Source of the DNA: Pseudoneurospora amorphoporcata
Taxonomy: Eukaryota > Ascomycota > Sordariomycetes > Sordariales > Sordariaceae
Assembly (NCBI GenBank): GCA_033297205.1
Contig: MU859090.1
Coordinates: 124,001-188,000 of the forward strand
Direction of reading: 5' to 3'
DNA length: 64,000 bases
The notes beneath the pieces are model-generated. The model searched no databases and was not told the origin of the DNA. It saw only the letters and a program-made list of their open reading frames with translations. The translations under genes were made by a program, and so were the position numbers. Positions 22,701 through 35,390 of the stretch are shown in pieces; the first letter of the stretch is position 1, and each line of letters begins with the position of its first letter.

Positions 22701-25700
22701 AGGCAGAGTCTCCTCGAGTCTGGAAGTACCCAGACCAGCCAGGACCTCGGAAAGGGCCTGGGCGGAACCGAGTCTGTCTCCGGCACCCGTGTCGGACTTG
22801 AGCGTCTGCATGAGACCGGGGATGAGGTCCGGCAGAGCGTCCTCGCCCAGCTTCTCGACCAAAGATCCGAGGGCTCTGGAGGCAGTGGCGCGAGTAGTGG
22901 GCACGGGGTCGACGATGGCGATCTTGAGACCGGCAACGAGAACGGGCAAGTGGGCAACGAGATCCTTGCGCTCGGTAAGATGAGCAAGAGAACCGATGAC
23001 CTGCGCAGCCTTGCGCTTGGTGTTGGAACGATCGCCGAGACCGCGCTGCAGGATACGGCTGACAAGAGCCAGCGAGGGAGCATCGAGGTAGTGGACGAAC
23101 TGGACCTTGATGAGGGAGTCCAAAGCCTCGTCGGTATACTTGGTAGGGTCGCTGAGAGCCTTGAGGAGGATGTCGACAAGGCTGTGAATTTCGGGGTTCT
23201 CGATAACCTCGCCGAATCTCTTCAAACTCTTGTTGGCGGCAAGTCTGACCTCCTTGTGACTGTCGTTCAGGACAGCAGTAAGGGGAGGGATAATCTCCGG
23301 CAGACTCTGGGCCAGCTGCTGGGGATCAAGGTAAGCCATGGCACCGAGCAAGTCGCAAGCACCCTTCTTGGATCTCCACTGGTCCTCATCAAGACCATCG
23401 AGCAGTGTAGGCAGAATCTTCTTGACACCGAAGGAGCTGAGCTTGGCGAAGCAAGACTTGGCAGCATGCAACGCAGCTTCACGGACGTTGGGGTTGCTAT
23501 CACCGAGGCCAGCAAGCAGTTGGGGCACGATCTGGATAACGTAGGGCTCAAAGAGTCTGCCCAGGATGGTGGAGAGAAGCTCAAAAGCAATCATGGCAGA
23601 CTCGCGCTGGTTGACCTCCTTCTTGTTCTCGAGGGCACTTTTGAGGGTGATCAAGATACGGTGCTCCTTGAGCGAGTTAACACCACGGCCGAGGACAAGA
23701 CCAGCAAGACCGTAGGCGGCCCCACGCTGGACGGCGTAGTCCTTGGAGTTCATCAAAGTCTCCATGACCTGCTCAATGTACTTGCTGGACTTGTCTCCAC
23801 AGGTGCGGACAAGAGGAGGGAGACACTCGGCAATGGCATACTGGACAGTCTCCGAGGGAGTGCTCAGGGTGGCAATCAGCCTGTCGATGACCACAGGAAT
23901 CTTGGCATCGCCGTGCTTGAGATGGCGGGCCAAAGCACCATACATGATGATGACAGCCTCGTTGACACGGTCGGCGAAAGCAGTGCCCTTATCGGGAGCC
24001 TCAAGTGTCGTCTCGAAAGTCTTCATTAGCCTATCAAGAATAGACTTGCCGTGAATCTCGATGGCAGTGTTGGCAGCATCCAACATCTGGGCTCTGACGG
24101 CGCCGTTCTGGTCGCCCAGGGGACCATTATCGATGAGGAAGGCAAAGAAAGGCTCGAGCTGGTTCTTCTGGAGCAGCGGCGCAATGCCCTGGAAAGCAAG
24201 GGCAATACCTTGTCTCGCTTCCCAGGGGTCAGAGAGATCCTTCTTCTTGGGCATGCCAAACTCATCGAGCTCGGGAACACGAGGCTTGGCAAGCTCAATG
24301 TAGGACTCCCTGAGCTTCTCAAGGACCGAGTTGACAGCCGAAGGGTTCTGCTCGAGAGCTTCAGCAAGACCCTTGGCAGCAGCGCGACGAAGCTGGCCGT
24401 CCTTGCTCTCCAAGTAGGGCAGCATCTTGAAGGCCAGTTCCTCGGTGATCTGGAACTCGCTCTCCTCCCAGATGTCACGGCCAAGGTCGGCGTTCTCGGG
24501 CACATCGTCGTGGCAAGCAATCCAGATTTCTTCCGACATGTCAAGCTCGCTCATGTCAACGTCGGAGCTGATGGACTGCAGAGCCGCAGTGCGAACGGCG
24601 ACCTGGGGCACAATGGCACCACGGGAAAGGACGGCAATCTCCTCAGCAGAGATGTTGGGAGCGATGCAGCGGACCATATCAGAGAGGCAATCCTTGATGA
24701 TCTTGTAGTGCTGCTTGTAGTTTTGCATCGAGGTGATCAGAGTGGAAAGGATCTCGGCGCGAGGGGTAGCCTCATCCGCATAGACATCGGTGTGGAAGGA
24801 AAGGAACTCGACGGCAAGGACGAGCGTGGCATCCTTGTCATCGGCAGCAGGACCGAAGCCACCCTTTTCGAGGACGAGAAGGATGAGCGGAAGCATGTAG
24901 ATGAGCGAGATGACGTCGAACGGACGCTGCTCACCAGCGAACCTGAGACGATAGAGCGCACGAGTGATAAGATCGTCAAAGGGTTCCTCGGTAAGGTTCT
25001 CGGGGAGTGCGGATACATTGTGCGCCCTGAGGGTGGCGACACCGATAAAGGGGCGGATAGGGCCGACGCGAGAAGTGACGCACTCTGAGCAGGAGATGAA
25101 AGCCAGAGGGCCGGCCTCACCGGTGATCAAGGTTGCACCAGCATTGATGACACCAAGGGTAGCCTTGACCGCGGGACCCATCCAGCGGCTGGCGTCAGTG
25201 GGAGGACCGGTAGCAAGAGCCTTGACAATGCCGAAGCCGCGCAGAAGGTTGGCTGCAACGTGCCTGACGCTCTCACGAATCTCGGCTTCCTTTTTAAGCT
25301 GAGCATTGACCTTGGCGTTTTCTTCAGCAGTAAGCTTCTTTTGAACTCCCTTCTTCACAGCAATCTGCTCACGAAGCTCCTCCTCCCACTTGAGGGTATG
25401 GTAGTTGGGGTCGTTCTTATTGGGAACGACGTTCTGCTTCTTTGCGAGAACATCGACAAAGGCAGTTCCTTCAGGGGTACGGAAGATGGCCGCCTCAAGA
25501 GGGCCAACGGACTGGACCTCCGAGACGTCCAGGTTTTGTTGGATGAGGTCAACAATGCGAGGAGTCATGGTCTCGGGCGCGACGAAGACAAGCTCGGCAG
25601 CAGCGCTGTAGGCCGCCAGCCTTACCGTCTCGGACTTTTGTTCGTAGAGTGTCCTGTTGACGATCTCATCGAGCAAGCGCTGCTCGTACTTTCTGGCAAG

Positions 25701-27965
25701 CTCACCGGGATCGGTCTCCACCTTCAAGCAGAGATCGATCCAGCTCGCCCTGGGAATGAGTTGCGACTTGGCAAGAACAAGCAGAGAGCACATTTGGGAT
25801 TCGAGCTTGGTCTTGTCAGGCTCCGCACCAGCGCGCTTCTGGTACTCCTCTGGCTTCAAGCAGATAGCCTTGAGGACCAGGTGGAGGTTGGAGGTTCCCG
25901 ACTTGGCCAAAGCCGCCGCACTTTCCTTGTCAGCGGCCTCGGTCGCCTCAATCCAGTGCCAAAGGCCTTGGACAATGGTTTCGGTGAGGAGAGACGATGG
26001 CCCCTCGGCCTTGGCGGAGGACTGAGCATAAAGGGTAGAAAGAGTGTCAATGGCATCGCGGCGAACCTCGGGGCCAGTGGCGGCTGAGCTGATCACGTAG
26101 ATGAAAGCCTGGGCCCAGGCAACCCTCTCTGGGAGACCGATGCTACCAATGAAAGGGGCAACAGCAGCCAAGGCGCGGGTCAGCCACTTGAGGTCCTCAT
26201 CGGCAAACTTGCCGTATATCCTGGGGTTGAACAGGTACGACGGCTTGGGGGTAATGGCCAAGCTGTTCTTTTGGATACTGGCCTTCTTGTAGACGGCCTC
26301 GAAGGTGGAGCTCTCCGCCCTCCGGATCAGGGACTCGACAGAGCAAAGAACAAGAGCTCCGGTAACAGTACCGTTCTGAGCAGCAGTCGCAGGGTTCGCA
26401 ACAACCTCGGCAAAAGTGGTTCCGAGAGGAGTGACCAGAGCCTCGGCGAACTTGATGAAGTTGGCGGGCAGAGTCTCGTGGCTCTCCTTGTTGAACGCGT
26501 AGAGAATATCACCAGCGCGAAGGATCCAAATGCGTCTGACAGGCAGCTTCTTTTCGCCGAGCCCCTTGACGTAGGCATCAGCAAGAGTCTTTGGTACCTC
26601 CTCACCGGCATGCAAAAGATGTTCTGCGCTGGCGTTGAGAGCAAGGGTCTCGGCGCTCAGGGCTGCCTCGTTACCTTCCTTTCCTGTTACCAGAGGGAGG
26701 CCGTTGGCAATCTTGTTGGCGATGCCGGTAGACACCACCAAGGCAACAAGCATCTCGGAGTGAAGCACTCTGTGATCAGCAGAGGCGAGCTTTCCCGTCT
26801 TTAGTGGGTTGAGAACCTCATCAGCTACCTTTTCAAGAAGGGCAGAGTCCTTGCTCCGGGCAGCGAGGCCTTTGAAAACAGTGACAGCGCCGGTGCGGAT
26901 GACAGAATTGGAAGACTTGATGTTGTTGAGCAGCGGCTTCACAAAGCGTCCGCTCAGAGCAGCGGAAAGATCAAAGTCTTGCGGCAGGGCACCGACAAGA
27001 GGAGTGATGAGGTCGTTCAACACCACTTCGGGGGCTCTGAGCAGACCCTTCTCCAAAGACGGGAAGACCTCCTTGTCAAGGTCCTCCAGAGTGACGAAGC
27101 TCGAGAAGAAGTCGGACAAGGCAGCCGCCTGGTGTGTGGGGACCTGTGTCCTGGAGCCAACAATTTCGCGGGTATAGAAGGTGAAGTACTGGCTCTTGAG
27201 CTTCTCGATAATGGGGACGGCTTCCGGTTTCCTAGAGCAGACGCCAGCAATGACACCGAGCAGGACGGCATACTTGGCCGTGGACGCGGTTCCCTTGGCA
27301 GCAAGAGCCTTGACAGCCTCCTCGATGGCCTTTTCCCTATCCTCTCCACCCACCAGCTTCCTCAAGGCGCGGCGAGTAATGACGAGGGCGGACTTGCTGA
27401 CGGTTCCCCTCGAAGCAGGCTGGCAGCACTTTTCCAGAGCCTCGGCAAGGGAAAGGGTGAGATCCTTTCCAAACTTGTCCCATAGGGGAGTACCGGCAAA
27501 GTTTTGAACCAACAAGCTGGACCATTCGAGCAAGGTGAAGGCACTGCCAGGCGCAATGGCACCCTTTTTGATTTCCTGACCGATGGCGGCGACCAGAGGC
27601 GTGAGGATTTCGGCTTCTCCGTTGTTGGCGAGCGCTGTCAAGCACTTTTGTACGGCGGTACGAGAAGGGCGATCATGGTAGAAGTCATGGGTCCAGAAGA
27701 GGATTTTGAGGACGCTGAGGAGGGTTGGTCGGTCGAGGGCTAGTAGGAGAGAGGGCAGAAGCAAAATGTTAGCTTATTTGGTCTTTTTTCTAAAGATGTT
27801 TGGCCTCTCACATTTTTGGGAAATCTTGTCCTCGATGTGGCGCAACTGGGAAATCCGCGCCGTGGTGGACGAGGAGCTAAGGGCAGCCTTTGCGGCTACG
27901 AGATCCAAGTCGGCGGGCGCATTGCTGGGGGTGCTCGCGGCGGGGGAGGCGGCGTCTTCGGACAT
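19701..27965 (-). CDS. gcn1: Translational activator GCN1
   Basis: Very large cytosolic HEAT-repeat protein that binds ribosomes and, with Gcn20, lets uncharged tRNA activate the eIF2-alpha kinase Gcn2 in the amino-acid starvation response. Three exons: complement(27812..27965), complement(20373..27739) and complement(19701..20282); 2700 aa, close to the usual ~2670. Intron 1 (72 nt, GTGAGA...CTAG) joins KISQK to SLDRPTLLSVLKILFW. Intron 2 (90 nt, GTGAGT...ACAG) is a multiple of three and carries no stop, so the open frame runs through it; splicing joins MASKS to PFITENFILATG. HEAT repeats cover almost the whole chain. The middle (about residues 1300-1900) has the eEF3-like HEAT block, with segments such as KYIEQVMETLMNSKDYAVQR. 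The end is acidic. Long open frames on the opposite strand are codon-bias shadows. Confidence 0.97.
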
Positions 27966-29531
27966 GATGTCGGGGTAGTTGTTGAAAGTCTCTAATATGG
28001 GGGTCGAGGCTTAACGGGACATGGTCGAGCAACGGGGGATCGTCGTCGTCGTCGTCGTCGAGGGTTGGTGCTTCTCTCTTGGTCGTTTGGTGATTGATTC
28101 GACACAATGGACCGGACTGGGGTTTTTCTTCCTTTTGTTGACCCGAGGTCGTGGTGGTGTTGAAGTAGTAGGTAGGTAGGTACCTGACCCAAGGATGTTG
28201 GTAGGCCGGTTGGTGATGTAGGTTTGAGGTGGTCAACCCAAGAGGTCTAGAAAAGGCAGTAGTAGAGCTACACAACTGTTTTCCGGTGGTGGTGAGGCTC
28301 CTCCTCCAGTCCAAATCCACTTTGGCCTGCCCCCCCAGAAAATGTTGACCCCACTTTGTCCATTTCCTCTCAGCGGCAGGGTCCCCTGTTTCATCCCTTC
28401 CTTCCAGCGAAGAGCTTAACGCTCAACTATTAAAACTGTGCAGCCTCTCTTTTTTTTGCCATCTTTTCTTTATGCATAGCGTACCTTAAGAAACCACGGA
28501 CTAAGTCAACAAACTTTCAACGAACCGACTCGGACGCTTGTCTCAACACCACTGCAGCGAAGCTCAAGCTACCATCACCACCACCACCACCACCACCACA
28601 ACAACAACAACAAATCAAACAACTTAATCTGTCAAACCTCCGCCCTCAAACTAAACTGGAGCTGATTCCTCTCCGTTTCTTTCTTTTGTCCATTTGCCAT
28701 CTTAATATTTTGGTCAGCTACCTGCATTTTACAGACATTTTCCTCTACCTTAGCTCGCTGTCAGGCACGCGACAAGATAAGTACTTGGACACTGTCAAAT
28801 TACCTATCTCCCTCCTCCAAGTCGCTGTCCCATGGACACGGCGGGGTCATAACAGCTCTCTGAAAACAGAAGGCGGTCGATGTTTTTCTGCCCAGCCACT
28901 GCCAGCGACGGTACCTCTAGGCTGCGCTAACAACGGCGACCGGGACTGGGGACCACTGCGGACAGTGACTGCGTCAGTCCTGTCGCTGTAGCGGAACGGT
29001 ACTGTGTTATCACAACAAGCCAAACAGTCAAGACGGCAACAAGGTTCAAAATCAGGTTGAGCTCAACCTTGAATTGACCACATCACCAGATTTGACTTTG
29101 ATCAGAACAAGTTCAAGACCACACCTATCAGCAACCTTTGTTTCCCGAGTTACTCCAGTACATATTCCCCACAACAGCGCTTGCGCAACCCATCAAAAGG
29201 TCCGCCTCCAAGTCCAGAAATCAGGTACCGAACCGAGTCTGGGGCGACTCCGAGTCTCCAAAGAGGAAACCTCCACTTGCAAACAAACTTGCCCACCAAG
29301 GGCTCCAGTTATTCTCATGCCATTGTCCTCCGCGTTCTCGCGCTACCTGCCCTTTTCTCTCCTTGCATAGTAAACCAACTACTATTTGGGCCATCTCTAC
29401 GACTGCTATACCATTACTACCTTGGTCTACATCACCGCCTTTGACATCCAACTGAACTACGTACCTACTACATATACGCCCACCTGCCTACACCACAAAG
29501 ATTCCTCAACGACATCATAGCGAGAAGCACC
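27966..29531. promoter_or_regulatory. Divergent promoter region, GCN1 / DEAH helicase
   Basis: About 1.6 kb between divergent start codons. It contains (CAC)n-(AAC)n tracts at about 28574-28613, a (GTC)n stretch at about 28038-28060 and a TAGGTAGG run near 28170. I see no gene; the part next to 29531 probably includes the helicase 5' leader. Confidence 0.5.
28574..28613. repeat. (CAC)n-(AAC)n compound microsatellite
   Basis: CACCACCAC... switching directly into AACAACAAC. The same compound repeat occurs at 15210-15257 and, shorter, before 2033. Confidence 0.85.
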
Positions 29532-32500
29532 ATGGCTGGCAAGAAAAAGTCCAAGAAGCCCGCGGCCAACCCTGCCCGTGGTTTCGCTACCACGTCCCTT
29601 CCTTCCAAGCCGAGAGAGGTCGCCGAAGACATTGCGCCAGCAAAACCCAACATCACCGACACAAGCAAGACCAACCCCCAAGCATCCAATGACGCCCCCG
29701 CAACGAACGGAACTAGCGCTCCCACAGAGGCCGCCGCCAAGGCGGTGCCAGAAAAGACACTGAGCCCAGAAGAGTTCGAACACCAGTTGGAAGAGTCCGC
29801 GTTGCAGTTGCTGGTCGACAAGTTTGCGCCCAAGGTGCGCCGAGATGCACTGCGCCAAAAGACCCGTCTCGAGACCGACAGGCGCCTGCTACGAGGTCAG
29901 GCCGACTCCATCAATGCGAAAAAGTGGTTGACCCAAGGCTTGATGGACGATGTGCTGGATCTTATCAGAGCCGAAAGCCGCTTTGCTGCCTCAAGTCTTA
30001 CTTCCGAGGGCGCATCTAGCAGATTGCCCCCAGAGGAAGACCTCATCATCAAGCTATGGACCCTCCAGCAGACCCTTGAGGGTGCCGACTTCCCGCAGGA
30101 AAAAATTCAGCCCGCTCTGCAGTTCGCCTTGGACATTGCTCCCAATATTCCCGCCACCGCAAAGAGCGATTCCATCTGGGGGCTCGACGAAGTCTTAGAC
30201 TGGCTAGCGAGAGACTGTTCCAACGAGGAGCTGCCTGATTACAGTGGGCGCGCAAAAAAGTCCCAGACAGGTTCGTGGGCGCCAGCTCCGCATCTCCTAT
30301 ACCATTATTCTAACAAACTTGTCGCAGATACCCCCTCAGAAACTCCTCTGCCTTCCGGCGGAGTCACTCCTCAGCTTCCCGAACTTGGCCCGCGCGGCAA
30401 GAAGGGCAAGAATACCCAAACATCCCGGTCGTCCCGAGCACCCTCGCCCAAACGTTCCAAGGTGGTGTTCGACGAATATATCGAGCCCGACCAGTTACTC
30501 CCCTTTTATCTCGAGACCAAGACCCAACTTTTCGAAATCCAACGTCCCCGCTTGGACACGGCAAAGGGCAAAAAGGGCAAGGCCGAGGCAAACCCGAGTG
30601 ATGCCGAGGAGGCCCTTCTACTGGCCAAAATCGAGCGAGTTGAAAAGGATATTCTGTTCGACAAGTATGTTGCTGAGCAAAAATGGAGAGACTTGAAGAT
30701 CGATTTGGAAAAGGACTATGCGGCCAACAAGAAGAAGATGGTGGAGGAAGAGCAAGAAAAGAAGCAGGCCCAAGAGGAAACTCCTGCTCCAACCGAGGCG
30801 GACGACATTGCCGCCGAAGCTGAGCGTATGGCTGCAGAGCTTCTTGCCGAGAACCCCGAGGATGATGATGAGGGTCTTGCCGGCATGTTCGCCAGTCTTC
30901 CCGTAAACGAGGTTGACCCGACAACTGGAAAGTCAAACACCGTCATGAACAATGCCGATGGGTCCAAGACTCAGATCAGGGACTTTGGAAAATGGACTGG
31001 CGTGAGCCCAATGCGTGCCCTAGAAGAGGCTTGTCGGTCTCGGGACAATTCTGTCAAGATCTCGTATCACATCTTGTCGGATGTTTCCTTTGCCAGCAAG
31101 CATGCCGTGAAGATTCTCTGGTCCAAGCCCCAGGAGATCCCCGCTCCTCCGGACTCGGACGACATCGAGGTCTTCACGACGCCCACCCAATTTGTGTTCA
31201 AGATGGTATCCATTGCCACGCCTGAGGCAAAGCAGTCCGAGGCATACATTGCAACTGTCGCCTTGTTCCTCATCTTTAGCTCTTCAGCCAAGGAAGAAAA
31301 GGTGGCCATGAGGCTGCCTGTCGCCTGGAAGGACCTTTGGTCAGAAATGGCCGAAGCCAGGAAGAGCAAGGCGGACGAGGCAGACCGCGCGGTCGTGAAA
31401 CACTTGCGCGATCTAGTTCGGAAGCGGATGGACCAGGAGTTGGAGGACGGTGTCATTATCCAGGGCGCTTTCAAGGGTCGTGGCCAATCCCGGAATCAGA
31501 CAGACTCCGAGTCGGACCAAGAGCGGGCAAAACGTAACGCCCAGGATCCCGAGTATTACCAGAGAATCTGGTTGCAAAAGGCCAGCACATCCAGATACCA
31601 GCAGATGCTGGCGTCTCGCATGCAGCTTCCCATGTGGCAGTTCCGGCAACAGGTTGTCGACACAGTCGAGAGAGAACAGGTGGTCATTATCTGCGGTGAG
31701 ACTGGCTGCGGAAAGAGTACACAGGTCCCCTCTTTCTTGCTCGAGGATCAGCTCTTGAAAGGCAGAAACTGCAAGATTTACTGCACGGAACCCCGTCGTA
31801 TTTCAGCCATCTCTCTGGCCAAGAGAGTAAGCGAGGAAATTGGCGAGGGCAGAGGTGATGTTGGAACACCGCGGTCTCTGGTCGGTTATTCGATCCGTCT
31901 CGAGGCAAACACATCCAGGGAGACTCGCCTTGTCTACGCTACCACTGGTATCGTCATGCGCATGTTGGAGGGTTCTAATGACCTCAACGAGATCACCCAT
32001 TTGGTTCTCGATGAAGTCCACGAGCGTTCCATCGACAGCGATTTCCTCTTGATTGTCCTCAAGAAGTTGCTCGCTCGGAGAAAGGATCTCAAGGTGGTTC
32101 TCATGTCAGCCACCGTTGATGCTGAGCGTTTCTCCAACTACCTTGGCGGAGCGCCGGTTCTGAATGTTCCTGGCCGAACCTTCCCCGTCAAGGTTGCCTA
32201 CCTGGAAGATGCCGTCGAGTTGACCGGATACACCCTCGACTCGCGGAACCCCGTGGCATCAAAGCTTACTGAACTCGATGACGACGCGGATGCTGAGGTC
32301 GATACCTCTTCCAAGCCCGAGCTGATTCAGTCGCTCAAGAACTACTCTAACAGAACTCGCAACACACTGGCGCAGATGGACGAGTACCAGATCGACTTTG
32401 ATCTGATTGTCCAACTGATCTCTACGATTGCAAATCACCCTGATTACGTCGATTTCAGCAAAGCCATCCTAGTCTTCTTGCCTGGTATTGCCGAGATCAG

Positions 32501-34140
32501 GACACTCAACGACATGCTGCTCGGCGACAAATCCTTTGCCGACAACTGGCTGGTTTACCCCTTGCACTCGACTATTGCTAGCGAGGACCAGGAAGCTGCC
32601 TTCCTCGTCCCTCCTCCTGGTTTGAGGAAGATTGTCTTGGCTACCAACATTGCTGAGACGGGTATTACAATTCCCGATGTCACCTGCGTTATCGACACAG
32701 GCAAGCATCGTGAGATGAGATTTGACGAACGGAGACAGCTGTCCCGACTTATTGACACCTTCATCTCTCGGGCCAACGCTAAACAGCGTCGTGGTCGTGC
32801 CGGTCGTGTCCAGGAGGGTCTCTGCTTCCACATGTTCACAAAGCATCGCCATGACAACATCATGAGCGACCAGCAGACTCCCGAGATGCTGCGTCTGTCT
32901 CTGCAGGATCTCGCTATTCGCGTCAAGATTTGCAAGATTGGCGGTATTGAAGAGACCCTGGGCGAGGCGCTCGACCCGCCTTCCGCAAAGAATATTCGTC
33001 GTGCCATCGACGCCCTTGTCGACGTTCGCGCTCTTACAGCTTCATCCGAGGAGCTCACGCCACTTGGTCTTCAGCTGGCCCGCTTGCCGCTGGATGTGTT
33101 CCTAGGCAAGCTTATTCTTCTCGGTGCGATCTTCAAGTGTCTCGACATGGCCCTTACCGTGGCTGCTATTCTTTCGTCCAAGTCTCCCTTCGTTGCGCCG
33201 TTTGGACAGCGTCAACAAGCCAACACGGTCCGGATGGGATTCCGCAAGGGTGACTCTGATCTACTCACCGTTTACAACGCCTACCAGTCCTGGAAGCGTG
33301 TGTGCCAGTCGTCAACCAGCGGTGGCGCCGAGTTCCAGTACTGCCGGAAGAACTTCCTCTCGCCGCAGACTCTGGCGAACATTGAGGATCTCAAGGGCCA
33401 ACTACTCGTGTCTGTTGCCGACTCGGGCTTCCTCCAGCTCACCACCGAAGAGCGTCAGGTGCTTAACAGGCTCCGGTTTGGTGGAAAGCGTCGGCACCAA
33501 GTCTTCTTCGAGGTCCCTCAGCGGGTCAACATCAACAGCGACAATGAGATGATTTGTCAATCGGTTATTGCCTGGAGTTTCTACCCCAAGCTGCTGGTGA
33601 GGGACACGCCCGGTAGCAAGGGCCTGCGTAACGTGGGCAACAACCAGAACATTAGCTTGCATCCTAGCAGTGTCAACAAGGGCCATAACGAGCTAAGGTG
33701 GTTGAGTTATTACAATATTATGCAGACCAAGGGGTACGTTGTCATCCATCCTTTTCCCCCTCTTTCTTTAAAATGCTAACCTCCCGTCCTCAACCAGAAG
33801 CGTCTACAATGCCCACGAAACCACCGCCGTGGACCCCTTCGCCGTCGCCCTCCTCTGTGGCGACGTCCGCGCCGACATGTACTCGGGCGTGCTCGTCCTG
33901 GACGGCAACCGCGCCCGCTTCGCCGTGTCTGACTGGAAGACCATGCTGGTGGTCAAGATGCTGCGTACCAGACTCAAGGAGATGATGGCCCGCAGCTTCA
34001 AGAACCCCGGCAAGCTCCCCACGGCGCAGCATGAGCGCTGGCTCGAGGTCTGGCAGCGCATCTTTACGGCGGCGATGGAGCAGAAGGAGAAGGCGGCGGC
34101 TATGACGGCGACTATGACGGCGACGGTTGCTACTGCTTAG
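29532..34140 (+). CDS. DEAH/RHA-type RNA helicase (DHX57/Ucp12/YLR419W-like)
   Basis: Superfamily 2 RNA helicase. Proposed exons: 29532..30270, 30328..33733 and 33798..34140, giving 1495 aa. The first intron (57 nt; GTTCGT donor, TCTAAC branch, CGCAG acceptor) is in frame and stop-free, so retention would give 1514 aa. The second intron (64 nt, GTACGT, GCTAAC, CCAG) is needed to reach SVYNAHETTAVDPFAVALL. The N-terminal half has a basic Ala/Lys-rich start, coiled-coil-like Glu/Lys stretches and a dsRNA-binding-like region (MRALEEACRSRDNSVKISYH). The helicase core has Walker A GETGCGKST, DEVH in VLDEVHERS, SAT and motif VI QRRGRAGR, then the HA2 and OB-fold region to the end. This arrangement fits the fungal YLR419W/Ucp12 group. 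An in-frame extension beyond the stop is listed separately. Confidence 0.92.
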
Positions 34141-34371
34141 GGAGGAGGACAACATTCGGCCGGAGCTAGTACCAGTACCACTAAGCTTCCGATTCCATAT
34201 GAGAGGGGCTTTTTGCAGGATGTTTGGCACGGAAGCCAGGAAGAGCAGAATACTGGCCCTTCACTTAGAGGGGGCAGTTTAAAGGATGACTGGCACGGAA
34301 GCCAGGAGGAGCGGGATCCTGACGATGTTGAAGGTGCTATGGCCCTTTTGATGCTAGCGGCATCTAAGTGA
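34141..34371 (+). other. In-frame open tail after the helicase stop, with a 66-bp tandem repeat
   Basis: Directly after the TAG at 34138-34140 the same frame stays open for 76 codons to a TGA at 34369. It encodes WHGSQEEQ and, 22 residues later, WHGSQEER within a 66-bp tandem duplication (about 34204-34333), and ends in EGAMALLMLAAS. It may be a translated extension by stop-codon readthrough, an eroded ancestral C terminus, or chance. Confidence 0.4.
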
Positions 34372-35105
34372 TTTGCTTCACCATCTTGAGAGGGAGAAGG
34401 ATCTCCAACTCGATGGAGAGGATGGATGGTCATACGGTCATATCAGGAGTCTTGAGCACGAGGGAAAGAGGTTGTTATGGGAGCAGCACATCAGTTGCTC
34501 CATCTTCTTTTTGCTATCAGCACCTAAATGCTTTGTTACACCATTTCGATGGACAAGTATCTCGCTTGGGAGAAAGTTCATATTGATGGTTGATATGGTG
34601 GATATTATTGTACAGGTTTAGGTTATAGACTTAGAGGGGGACATGGATGGATCTGGACTGGACCAAAAAAGTCCAAGGTTAAGGCGCAGGAAAAAGTTGA
34701 TGGATCGAGATAGTTTGATGGTATCATAGGGTTATATCACTAAGCTGAGGAAGCCTCGTTAAAGGCATCTAGCTGAATTTGCGATTTGAGTCTAGATGGT
34801 TTGGGCAACTGAGGTATTGAGCTATTCGGCTTTATCCCACTGGGGTATTTGGCTATAGCACATTTGCAACACATGATGGAAACCTGTTAGTTGACATTAG
34901 CATGGAAGTACCACTAGGTTGTACCAGCTTTTGTTCTGGGGGGGGGGGGGGGGGGGGGGGGCCCGGGGGGTGACAAAAAAAAGGTAGTAAAACGTGGCCA
35001 ACCAACCACCAAGAAAAAAAGGCAGATTATAAGGAAAAAAAAAAAAAAAAAAAAAAAAGAAACCCACCCCCCCCCCAACCAAAAAAAAAAAAAAAAAGAA
35101 AAAAG

Positions 35106-35141
<36 letters not shown>

Positions 35142-35390
35142 AGGTTTCACATATTGCTCGAAATGATGAAAACTTTACTGATCGAAGCACTTGGTTTCTC
35201 CTTAGAAACCTAAACAAGGGGGTATACATATCGACAAGCATGAAACATGAGCCAAAACGCCGTTTGGAAGCCACGGAGCCACAAATAAGGCAAAATCCCA
35301 TCCACCTTTTTACATCCCGGTCCCTCCCTCCCTTCCCCATTCAGCCACCACTTCCGTCGCCCCCAGTTGAGGGCCCAGATTTGACATCAC
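34372..35390. other. Intergenic, homopolymer-rich
   Basis: About 1 kb between the helicase tail and the convergent DUF3176 gene. A block at about 34356-34405 is repeated in diverged form at about 34516-34566. From 34938 the DNA is homopolymeric. No gene is seen. Confidence 0.5.
34938..35139. repeat. Poly-G and poly-A homopolymer cluster
   Basis: A run of more than 20 G, CCC, further G, then A-rich stretches with single interruptions and a poly-C run. This composition is suspicious for sequencing or assembly error. Confidence 0.85.

Noticed and set aside
21387..24029. Several + strand open frames of 160-420 codons inside GCN1
   Set aside because: They lie fully opposite well-supported GCN1 HEAT repeats and show no recognisable protein features.
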